64,000 bases of DNA, taken from positions 24,724,303 to 24,788,302 of the forward strand of contig NC_087069.1 in the NCBI RefSeq assembly GCF_963678635.1, read 5' to 3'. The notes under the pieces are model-generated. The model made no database searches and was not told the DNA's origin. It saw nothing but the letters and a program-made list of their open reading frames with translations. Position numbers and translations under genes: made by a program. The DNA is from Symsagittifera roscoffensis. Lineage: Eukaryota > Xenacoelomorpha > Acoela > Convolutidae. Below, in pieces: positions 38,901 to 50,900 of the stretch (its first letter is position 1; each line of letters starts with the position of its first letter).

Positions 38901-41900
38901 AACGACAACGTCGACAACCACGTCTACACCTAGCAACAATCAATCTCATTCCTCGGAAACGCCCACTCCCACTAACGAAACATTGGAAGATGTTATAGTT
39001 ATGGCGCAGATAGCTAAAGTTACCAGTGCGCCGAGATCGAGAAAATCGTCACAAAGTAAAGCACTGCAAGCTAACTTGAGTGGATTAGAAAATACCAGCG
39101 GAGTTAACATTAAAGAAAACCGGGGAACCAGTGCTTCGTCTCAAACTGTTAAGGCAACAAAGAAGGAATCATCGAATACTAAAGTTGCAACATCGACTAA
39201 TAAAGCGGACAGTCCAAAAAATCCGAAGGATAATTCAGGAGCCACTGAAAAAGTTTCAACTGGTAACAAAAAAGTGTCAATAGGAGGGAATTTTGAAAGG
39301 AAGGATTCCGTGAAAAGTATTGTGAGTGATTCTTCAGAACATGCAATTTCTGGGTCCTCGAAGAGTAAATCTGGAACTAAGCTCAACAAGGAGCGGGAAT
39401 CGTCAGGACTTTCAGGAAAACTCTCAAACTCCAGTGGAGGATCCGGATCATCGGCAGCATCTGGAGCTCGGAACTTGACTAAAAAACAAAAAGGCGGATC
39501 TTCAGGAGGTATTTCAGGAAGCTCGAGCAACAAGAGCTTTAGACTGTCGACGTCACTGAGTAAGGAAGGTCAGGATCCGGGAACTATTGTGAGAGGAGCG
39601 ACTGTGTCAAGTGGAAGCACGCCTCAGAACCCTCTAAATGCGTCAACTAAAAGCTCTTCTTCTGGTGTGATGAAAGCTTCAGTTAAATCGACCGCGAATG
39701 GTACTTAACATTGCTCTGCTTAGCTGGCTTGACTTGACTTGTGCTTAGATTTATATTTTCCTTGGCTTGTATTTGACGTGAAAAAAAAGCAATGCATTCA
39801 ATGTTTACACGATGTGACCTTTTGATATCAGAAATCACTCCTGTTAAATCCTTTTAAATAGCTGTCAACCTTTAACCCGGATTTAGTTTCCTGTAAATTG
39901 TAGCTGAATGTAAAGTTTTGTGTTAGTTTGTAGTAATAAACCAAATTGAAGTTGCTTTCTTGGATAGTTCAGGAATTCTCTGCTTCGGGTTTTCTTGGTA
40001 AGGGTTTTCTTGGTATTTAATTGATGTAATTTGGAGTAAATCGAAATATAGGCAGGCGTAATTTCAGTATAAATTCATGGAATGTGTCTAATTACAGCAA
40101 TCTTAATTTTCAAGACAAAGACACGCTTATGAGCTTTGTCTTTATAAAAAAAAACGGTTATTTCAACTATCGAAAAAGCGTTTTTGATATAATACTACAT
40201 GCACTTAAGTCTAAATCTTTTGATTTAAAATTCACATATTTTCTCTTTATTACTGAATTCTCTACCTCCCACTTCATTCGTTGTCTGAGTTCTTTCCTCT
40301 TTCTCGTTGTGACTTTTTGTTTCTACCGAAAATGTCCGTTATCATTACTTTTTCATTGTTTTTTTTCCGTTAATTGTTTTGGATCTCTATTTAAAGCAAT
40401 CCGATGATTGTTTGACGTTTTTGGTCATGATTAGGAGTCGATGAACGTAGTTCAGAAAAGTCTTAAAAATTGTTCAGGCTGAAATTTACTTTTTCGTGGT
40501 TCGACTTATGATTTTTTTTTGAAGTTTAGTTCATTTCCTTTGTTAAAAGGAAGTCAAACTCCACTATCGAACAGCAAAAGTATAAAAGTCACGGAAAACA
40601 TGATCGACTTCTAGTTTTGAAAGTGGAATTTAATTTTCAGATTTCTCTGCGAAATGTAAATTTTAATTATTGATTAACTCTTATTTACTATAAAAAGTGC
40701 CAATCGTAAATTTTTTCAAAAATGCGAAAGTTGAAATTTTCAAAAAGCTATTTTTGTTTACTTGCGTTCATTACTCTTTTCTAACTCTCTGTTGACTGTG
40801 TTGTTTAGCTATTGGCGACTTGAAAGTCAAAAGCTCGAATAAAGCTGAAGTCAATATTTTCATTGTTCGCTAAGTGTGAAGACATTTGGTACGCTGATGT
40901 CCAAACTGGGCAAAATTGGCTTTGGTTTTTATGGAAATATGCCTGAATTTTTCAAATTTTGGGCAAATGTTGTTTACACCAAACTTGATTTTGTTTGCTT
41001 AATGTTTGCAAAACAGACTACATTATGACCCAAGGCTGAATATTGGGCATGAAAATCTGGTCTGAAATGAAAGCCAGGAAGTTAATAAATCCATAATGTA
41101 ATAAAGAAGTAGCATTGGATTAACACTTTCAAGTCTAATAACCGGGATTAACAAACTAAGTTTGATAAATAATCAACCAAATTTGAAATATTTTCTTAAT
41201 AGCATAGGAACTCCAACATAGTTTTTGCATGCTTATTTTGTGATTGTGGAAAACAATTTTTGTTAATTAATCTGATTGCCTACTTGTTTCATATTTGATC
41301 TTGTTTAATTTAGTTAGTTAACAATTATAGATTAATTTGAACGTCGCTTCAAATGTGTAGTAAAAAAAATACCTTTTTAAATTAGTCGATCCTCCATAAA
41401 TATACGTTCAAATCGAGGTGTTTTTTATCCTGTTGACTTCACCCTTTGCGAAGGGGTGAAGGGGAAATTGTATAGTAAAAACTACAGTAGGGCCTGATTC
41501 TTCTTTATGTTAATTCCGAGCCATTTTTCTCTTTGTGTTTACTGTACTGTACCCCTTTGAAAAAAAATAGAAACTGTATCTGTAATTGGAAAATATATCT
41601 TGTATATTAAATGGAAAAGGTATCTGTACCCCTTTGAAAAAAAATAGAAACTGTATCTGTAATTGGAAAATATATCTTGTATATTAAATGGAAAAGGTAT
41701 CTGTATATAATGGTTGGAGAAAAAATTGAGTTTAGATTGTTGAAATATAAATAATTATATAAACTATCTAATTGATCGAAACTTCAAAGTCGAAGTAGTC
41801 AGTCAATAAAGTGTACGTTTTTTGTAGCTCTCCTTGTGTTTAGATGTAGCTTTTTGTTTATCCTAATTTGATTTCTAAATTTTGTTTACGGTTTGTTCAT

Positions 41901-44900
41901 GTTTGTTTGTTTGCGTTTTAGTCCAAGAACCACACCCTGAGAGGAAAACAATTGCAGAGAAGTCAATTTCGACACTTTCGAAAGACTTTCTTGAAAAGAA
42001 GGTTAGAATTTTACTATACCATTTTATTATAGGAAAATCAGATCTTAATACTATTACATTATAAGAAAATGAGATCTTGATACTATTACATTATAAGAAA
42101 ATGAGATCTTAATACTATTACAATCTTTGTCCTTGAGAAGCAACTAGAGCATGATGAAACTGTCAAATGAGATGTTTATGCCGACTAGGAGCTGAGCATT
42201 TTAATCTATTGTTGGCTCATAAATCCACTTTTTTTTCAGGACAGCTCACCGATTGGGGTTGTTCCGGGGGGTGCTGCTTCCGGAGTGGTGGACGACACAG
42301 TGGTGCAGAACTACCAGTATGTGAGTGCCACCACCAATGTACACCCTGTGTTGTCCAGTCTAGTCAATTACTGCCATCCTGTCAAATTCCAACACTTCAA
42401 GTCCTCGGAAGGTTAGAACACGAGCAAAGTTAAGCCGTAGGGTTTCGGGGTCTCGTCAATGCACTCAAGTGGAATTAAATTAGTTGATTGTGACAGCCTA
42501 CAGTAGAATGAGCAGACAGGGCACAGATGACATTTTCAGACTCAGTTTAATGTTTAATTGAGAAGAGGTTTAACAATGTCTCAAAGAAAGAATGTTTTCT
42601 CGTGTTTTTCTGGCACTCTTCTTAGTTTTCGTACGCCAATTGAGTGATTTCATGCTTCACTAAATGTGATAAGTGATCGTAGCAATCAAATGGCCGGCGG
42701 TTCGAGACCAACCATGATCTGTGCTCTTTGCTGTAGTCTCAGGAAACATTACCCAGCCCAGAAAAAAATAAAGAATTAGCATTTCATTTCCAAATAAGGT
42801 TAGAACAGCTGGACAGTGCATAAATCAACTTAATCAAAAAGCAGCAGCAACGACACGTGGTTGTTTCTAGTTATCGATAACAGCATTGATTTTTGCCGTT
42901 TTTAGATCCGTTTTTTAGAATGATTTTTGTTTCAGCCAAGAACATCCACTTTCACATGAGTTCCTTCAACGAAACTGTGGGTCTGCAGCTACTAAAACAA
43001 GACGCACAAGAGTTCGTCAAGTAAGAAAAGAATTTACTATTTCAGAGTTACAAATTGTCAATTTTTGTCGCGGTCTTTCTTTTCGAATTTAAAGTACACA
43101 TTTTTACCTTTAAAACCCCCGACTTGAAGTTCAAATACCAAAAAATTAGCTTTACTTCCGATCGAAACTTCAAATTACAGTTGTATTGAGCCAAAAAAAA
43201 TGAAAATTTGCCTAAACCGCGAACAGTTCTTATATTGTATAGCTACAACAAACGCCAGCTATCTCGGATCTACCCCAAAGGCGGCCGAGTAGAATCCAGC
43301 AACTACCAACCCCAACTGTTCTGGAATGTAGGATGCCAGCTAGTCTCACTAAACTTCCAGACTAATGACCTAGCCATGCAGCTGAATCTGGGCAAGTTTG
43401 AGTATAATGGGCAGACTGGGTATCTGTTGAAGCCGGATTTCTTAAGGAGGTCAGACAGGAGGTTTGACCCGTTTGCAGAAGCGCCTGTGGATGGCGTGAT
43501 AGCAGCTACATGTTCAGTAACGGTTGGTGTGTCATAATTTGAAAAATATTTTGACCTTTGTTGAAAGCCACATCAGCCATTTCGGATCCCTAAAAGGAAT
43601 TTTTTTGCCAATTTTTATCCAGCTCCACTTTTTAATCGTCGATGAACGTAGTTCAGATTCTTATATAGGTCGCGATGATTTTATTTTTTTACGTTGTTTC
43701 AGGAAAAATCTTAAATTTTGTTCAGACTCAAATTTAATTTTTCGCGGTTTGACTGATGATTTCTTTTTAAGTTCAGTTCATTTCATTTTTAAAAGGAAAG
43801 CAAACTCGACTATCGAACAGTAAAAGTATAAAGGCCACGAAAAACATGATCGGAGTATAGCTTCGAAAATAGAATTTTATTTTCAAATTTCCCCACAGAA
43901 TACTAAAAAAAATTACCTATCGATCCAGTTTTCTCAATGTTCTTGATCATTAATTGTTCTTGAAAAACATGGTTGACTTCTAGGTTCGAAAATAAAAATG
44001 AATTTTTAGTTTTCCCAGCGGAATAACAAAGTTTACGTACTGATCTTTTTTTCTCATTGTTCTTGATCATAAAGTGTTCGTGAATTGTTCTTGAAAAATT
44101 TTGATCGAGTTCTTGTTTTGAAAATAGATTTTAATTTTCAGGCTTCTGAGCGGAATCCGAAAATTTACCTATTGAGCCAGTTTTCTCAAATAGTTCTTGA
44201 TCATAAATTGTTCTTGAATATCTTAAATATTTCAATGAGATTTAGGGCCATATCATTTTTTCATGAAAATTCGAAAATTGATTTTTTAAGACAAATATTT
44301 TTTTTCTGTTTTTGCGTTCATTGACCCTTTTCCATTTTTCTGTTGGAATTTGTTCGAAATTTAGAATCATAAACTGCGATTCAGTGTAAAGTCTTTTCTC
44401 AAAGCTAAGGGGACTTCTTCTTGGGGACAATTTAAGAACTAGGGTTTTTCTTAAATAGGTTGATGATTTTTTTGACGTTTCAATAGATTTTCGCGATTTG
44501 ACTTTGATTTCGTTTCAAGTTAACTTGATTTCTTTTGCAAGTGTGAAGGTCACGAAAACGTGATCGACTTCGAGTTTTGAAAGTAGAATTTAGTTTTCAG
44601 ATTTCCCGGCGGAAAAAAAATTATTTATTGATCCAATAAATTCGAAAGTTGAGTTTTTGTTTTTAAATTGCGTCCATTGACTCTTTTCCAACTGTCTGTT
44701 GGCTATGTTCTAAGATTCTAAACTCGTGCCTAAATGTTGACAAACTCCTTATTTGCAGGTGGTGTCTGGTCAATTTTTGTCTGACAAGAAGATAGGCACT
44801 TATGTGGAAGTGGACATGTTCGGACTCCCAGCCGACACCATAAGGAAGGAGTTCAAGACGAAGACAGTGCTGGTGAATGGACTCAACCCCATATACACCC

Positions 44901-47900
44901 AGGTGGCAGGGGGAGACACGTTCGTGTTCAGAAAGGTCAGTCAGTGCAGTCATTTATTAAGTTGCAGAAATAATAAGGGGCTAATTAGAAAATATAATCA
45001 ATGTCTCGAAAGGAAACATGACCAAATGAAAGGGTTAGGCAAGTGAGCTAGGTTAATTGGGTACAAAAATGAACACGCAACAAGAATTTTAAAAAGATAA
45101 ATTTTTTTTGTGGGTTATTTGAGTGACTGAGAAATATCCGATAATTTCGTAGTAGAAAAGTAGTTTTGAATTTTGTAGCTTTTATCGCTGAACATGAGCT
45201 TTAAAAGGCACTTCAATTTTTCACTATTATACTTTCACCATCGTGTATTTTTTATGAGATGAAATGAATAGGTGGAAAAAGATAGTGGTTTCTTTTCAGA
45301 TAGTGCTTCCTGAGTTAGCTGTGCTTCGGTTCGGAGTGTACGACGAGAGTGGTCGTCTGCTGGGACAGCGAGTGTTGCCACTGGAGGGACTGCAGAGTGG
45401 CTACAGACACATCTCCCTCAGGACAGAGGGCAACATCCCCCTCTCACTGCCCGCCCTATTCTGCCACATTGTGCTCAAGACATACGTCCCCGAAGGATAC
45501 TCAGGTGAGAGAGAGAGAGAGAGTGTGTGTGTGTGTGCGAGCGTGTGTGTGTGAGTGTGAAAGAGAAGAGTTGTGTGTGTGTATTTGTGTGTGAAAGAGA
45601 GAGAGAGAGAGAGAGAGAAAGAATCGAGCGAGCGAATAGTTTTTCAATTGTAGCGGGTGTATTTTATTCGGAAGTCAACCCCCACAAAAATTATTTCCCA
45701 TCTTATAGCAAATACAATAAAATTTGCCAGATAACTGCATAAATTGGATTTGGGACAAAAAATGAATCAAACAAGTTGTATCATTAGATTTCTGGTGGAT
45801 TTTTAATCAACTTTTATGATCGCTACTTTTTCTCGGGCCAATCCAATTCGGGTAAATTGCAATAAAAGTTTTTTAAGCAAATATGACTGTTATTGCGCGT
45901 TAATTATTTGAAATAGGCATTTTTTTCAACTCTTGTAACTTTACGAAAAGTGATCACTTTGGTTTGTCACTTTCTAGCCTCTGCCAAAAAAGTCGACGGA
46001 ATGTTTTTCCGTTCAATTCCCACATCCAAACTTTCCTACGTAACTTGATTCAAACCCGAATGCTAGTTCAATTAAGCTTGCTTTGCGTCATAATTGTGAC
46101 CATCTGCTCCGATTTTAGATTTCGTGGACGCCCTCTCCGATCCCCAAGCGCAAGCTAGAATGGCCGCCATCCAGGCCACATCTGCGGCAGCTGCAGCAGC
46201 CGCCGCTGCCGCCTCTACCTCATCAATGCTCTCATCCCAGCCCCACCTGTCAAGTCTAAACGACACATCAGATATATCTTCATACGCACCCTCGGTGTCA
46301 TCCGCAACCACAGGAGGGGGCTCTTTTAATAATACATCAGGTAAGTTAACAGTATTTTGAAGATTCTTTTTATTTATCAAGTGTCAATGCGTGAATATTG
46401 AACAAAGCCGCGAGGATCTAGGATTTTCTTCGAAAGTTTTGTCTACCTTTTTTTTTTCCTTATGTCGACCAAGTTGAATTTCCGAGCTATACCAAAGCAC
46501 TAAAACGACCCTGTTTTGGATAAATATTTTTTTGCGCCGCCGATGAAATGTGGAAACAGTCGTTTTTAGGCACTTTTTGGACAGTTATGACCAAAAATCG
46601 CGTTTTTCGGCGCGCGCTCCCCCCTCAAAACTTGTATATTTTGGCGCCTTTCTCCAAATCCGCTGCTGATGATGAGTCGTAATAGCAACGTGTTGAACTC
46701 TTTCGAGGTCCTTCAAAGTAAATTCGCAATTTTAATGAATGATTATTGTTGTTATTTAGGTCCACTGAACAGAACCCTCAGTCGATCTGTGTCTAATAAC
46801 CCCCACGGACACTATCCGTCCATGCCTGGAGCGGGCGCAGTTATGACTGGCCAGGGCAGTGCGGGCAGTGGTAGTGAGCTGGCAGGAGGAGGGGGGAAAG
46901 GACCGGGAGGGGGATCCACAACACCTGGAGGGGATAACAGTACATTTACTGTCTGTAAGTTTTTTTTTGCACTGATGTCGCAGCAATTTTTTTGTAGAGG
47001 GCATCTCCGTAAACTTTTTACGTGATGGATCAAAAATTTGTTTTTTTTTTAAATAAATGGTAGTTGTTTTTCATAGGACGTCGGTTCAAAGTTCAATGCA
47101 ATTAATCAAATTTTAAAAATTGTTTCGAAATTTTTTGCTTGTTTTTGATCAGTGTCTCCTATTTTCTGGCCTTCTCGAAATTTTCGGTGGGATAATTTGA
47201 TGAGAAATTTAGATTTGACTTTGCTTAGTAAGGATAGCTTAAAGATTATATTTTTGCTGTTGTCTGCAGCTTCGCTCTAATTTTTCATCCTGGTTTTTAA
47301 GTTTAAGTAACCAAAAATAGAAACTGCTTGTTTAGCCCTTGAGTTGCCGAGTGAGGGCGAGAAGGAGGCACTGAAGACGTGCAAAGCATATCAGCAGCTG
47401 CTAAAGAAACATGCCAAGGAAGTGGAAGCATTTGACAGACAACACGCACCACCCAAGCCACAGGTGAATTCCCGTTCTCTCATTCATTAGCTACTGAAGC
47501 TAATATGAGAGCATGGAAGTAGAATGAGCAATGTTGAAGATTGATAACAAACATGAAAACTGGCCAACTGAGTAGTTTTAGAGCGATAAAATTTTAACAC
47601 ATGCGATCAGCTCAGTCTATTCTTACGAATCTTTTTTTTATTTGTAATGAACGTAGTGAAGACTTATATAGGTCTTGCTGATTTTTTTAAAGTTTTTTTT
47701 TCCTGAAAAAGTCTTAAAATATTGATGCACTAAGGTATAATGCACTTTTTGAGTTCAATTGAAGTTCATCTGCTGAAAGTGACGTAAATAGCACTCTCCA
47801 AATATGAACTTGGAAATGGCGCGAAAAAACGTGAATGATTTCTAGTTTCGAAAGTGGAATTTAATTTTAAGATTTCCCAGCGGTATAACAATTTTATCTT

Positions 47901-50900
47901 TTGATTCAGTTTTCTCAATTTGGGTAATGTTATCAAAAAAGCGCCAGTCATAAGTTTTTCCAGAAATTCAAAGAGCTTAAAAGGCATCTATTTTTTTTCT
48001 TTGAAATTAGAAATTTGAGATTTTTCAAGAAAGTCAGTGTTTTTTTTTATGTTTACTTGCGTTGATTACTCTTTTCCAATCTTCGATAAGCTATGTTCTG
48101 ACCTAACTCGCAAACAAAAGTGTTGATTAAAAGTGTTCATTTATTTGGAGATTTCACAGTAGCATTTGAAATTGCATAGCATCTGTTCTCTGCTTTAATT
48201 GTGAGTAGTGTTTGGGAAATATTAGGCTTCAGTGGCTGACTGGTTAGTGTGTGAGGCTAGTAATTGCTAAGTCGCTGTTCCGAATCTGAGATGTAGCCGA
48301 ATTTTCACTAATTTGAGACTTATTTCTAATTTTTATTATTATACAAGCAAAGCTTGTGTTATAGTATGAACTATCTTTTTTTTTCAACTTAAGTCGCAAA
48401 TTTTGTTGCTGTGTTCATTTTGAAAGAGTTCATTTTGATCAATAACCAGCTATTAAGTACAGCCAATGCTAAGGATGTTAACGCAGACTATTATATTAAA
48501 AACAGCCATTTAGCTTCAAGGTATCGTGGATCTGTAGTTAGAGGTAGAAAAGGAGACCCCGCAACAAATTAATAGGGTTCGAACCTGGGCAGGGTCGGAC
48601 GTTTTTGATGAACTTTTTCGTATACTAGAGAAAATGCTCCGCTCTATAAATTGAGCCACGTTAGTTGGTAAATTCCTTTTTTTTTTAAAATTGACTGCTA
48701 ATGCGTCATAGTTGGCTTGCGTCACATAGCAAGTACGTAGACTCATTACTGGCGTGCGTCACTTGAGAAATTTTGAAGACTCAAAGTTTTACTCATTGAG
48801 TTTTTCTCAGTAGCGTTATTGGCCATATTTTTGCTTGTGTTTGCGAAGTAGCAACTTCGTTTCTGTAGCAACTTTGCATCAGAAAAAAAATCACCATAAC
48901 AATTGAAAAAACACATTTCAATTAAATTGTTGGGTTTCAATAACAGCAAACTAAGAGACCGGTGAAATAAGCACTTCTGTCAAAGCGGAGCGTTGCGAGC
49001 TTGCAAAATAAGAGCAGCCGTGGTCGAGTGGGTTAAGCACACGTCTCTCAACACTTTCGAATCTCGTGCGTTCGAATCTCGCTTCGGTCACGGTTGGAGG
49101 GGTCCCAGTGTCATCCGCCTCCTCAAGGTGGGACCGGCTGCGGCGAAATAGATGACATCTCCCCCTCCCCACGGTTGGTCCTGCACTGAGCCCGTCCGGG
49201 GACTAATAAAAAAGCTTGCAAAAGAACGCAGGGTTTCGTGTTTTAGGGTAGTGCGTCGCGCACTCTCAAGTTGCTAGGGTCGAGTGCGGCTGCCAGATTC
49301 AGTTTCAGGAAGAAGAACAGTGGTGATAATACAAGCACAACCACTGCTCAAGACGCCAAATCTCCTCCAGCTATTCATAAAGGTATACATAAATTCCAGT
49401 GATGTCCATTTAAAAAAAATAAAATAAATTGCGAAAAGTCCCCTAAGTTCGCAGAAAAATTGCTAAAAAAACAGACTGCAGAAAAATATAATTTTCTAAA
49501 GAAAAATTAAAGTTTTAAAAAAAATTTAAATTGATGCCAGCCAACAATTTTTATAATTTTCTTAAACAATTTTAATTTAACTTGAAATTTTCATTTTTTT
49601 TTCAATGGACATCACTGAAAACTTCGAAAAATTAAAGTAGATTGTTTTCGAATGTGAAATTGTTTTGACCATAAAAATTTGATTGTTTTATGGCAATTGT
49701 TTTTTGATGACGAAAAATTAATTGCCAAAAACGAAAGCGAATGATATGTAACACGCCAACTTCTTTCTGAGCATCGCAACTTTCTGTGTTTCCAGTATTT
49801 GTTCAATTTCCATGCCATCTCAAATTGTATTAGGCAATTCAGTAGCATGTGTTTTATCCGCTCTATTAATGCGCTTTCAATACTGCCTTGTATTTACAAA
49901 ATAAGCATTGGTGAAAGCAAAAGTTATAAGGCGTCAGTTATATATATGCCGTATCTTTGATTTAGGCGCGACAGACTGATGTTCTATCTCCATGTTATAA
50001 ATAATCATTAGAATGGGGATATCAAATTGTCGATTGATATCGTGAATCAATATAAAGCGAGCGAGTAACGTTCGTTATATGAAATTCGGCTTTTTAGCCT
50101 AGTAAACCAAAGGAAAAATAGTTTTGGAAGCTTCATTAAGAGACAATAATTGAGAGTTTTTTTAGATTTTGTAACTTAATTGATATGAGTCACTGAACGT
50201 AGAGAAGACTCTGATATAGGTCTTGGTGATTTTTTTTCAGGAAAACTCTTTAAAAATTTTTCAGTCTCAAATTTGGTTTATCGCGGTTTGAAGAGTGATT
50301 TGTTTAAATTCGCAAAAGGCAAACTCCACGGAAAAGAAAACTTACCTTTTGATCCTGTGTTTTCTCGAATTGGGTTAATTTTATCAGAAAACCGCCCATC
50401 ATAAATTTCTCCTGAAGTTCAAATAGCTTTAAGCGCATATAATTTTTTGTTTATAATTCGAAAGCTGAAATTGTTTCAAAAACTAAGTCAGTATTTTCGT
50501 TTCGGCTTAAGGTTTCCTTCACATCTGTGTGTAACATGAGTGTACTGTTTTGAAAGTTATTACATTGAACGTGAATTTCACCATGAATGTCGAGGTTTCA
50601 GTTATTGTAAAAAGCTGATTGGATTTTATCTTAGAATACGAACAATCATTGCTAATATTACTTTTCCCGATTGTTTTTCACTTGAGTCGAAGATTATGAG
50701 TTAGGTTTTCCAGGTGCCACTGTGAACAAATCTTCCTCTAGCGACACGGGAGTTGCGGAACACATCAAATCATCAGATGGAACACAAAATAAACAGCAAA
50801 AACAGAAAGCCATGAGCACATCATCATCAGAGTCACCTTCACCGCCCAAACTCAAAGAACATACGGTTACAGGTTAGTGTGTTCCCTTCAGCTATGCGCT

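Larger units (their letters stand above)
39701..41921 (+). other. Intron 15 of PLCB4
   Basis: Begins GTACTTAA, so read-through meets a stop at once. A poly(A)-type AATAAA is at 39935-39940. A family A copy (40438-40805) and a perfect 77-bp tandem duplication (41547-41700) follow. Confidence 0.7.
43523..44758 (+). other. Intron 19 with family A copies
   Basis: Family A at about 43637-44345 (with a partly triplicated inner part) and 44440-44715. No other feature seen. Confidence 0.7.
47464..49246 (+). other. Intron 24 of PLCB4, crowded with retroelements
   Basis: Family A (47640-48095), tRNA-like block (48225-48305), family E element (48343-48875) containing a minus-strand tRNA-like stretch, and a complete SINE with TSDs (49009-49212) just before exon 25. 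Confidence 0.7.

Noticed and set aside
39141-39533. 130-residue minus-strand open frame
   Set aside because: Antisense shadow of exon 15's Ser-rich codons; no start context, domain or splice partners.
40084-40407. 107-residue + frame in intron 15
   Set aside because: Low-complexity Phe/Ser-rich, AT-driven, no homology recognised.
49016-49096. Functional tRNA-Ser gene
   Set aside because: Stems are imperfect, and the unit is fused to a SINE body with TSDs, so it is a SINE head. The other tRNA-like blocks fail for similar reasons.
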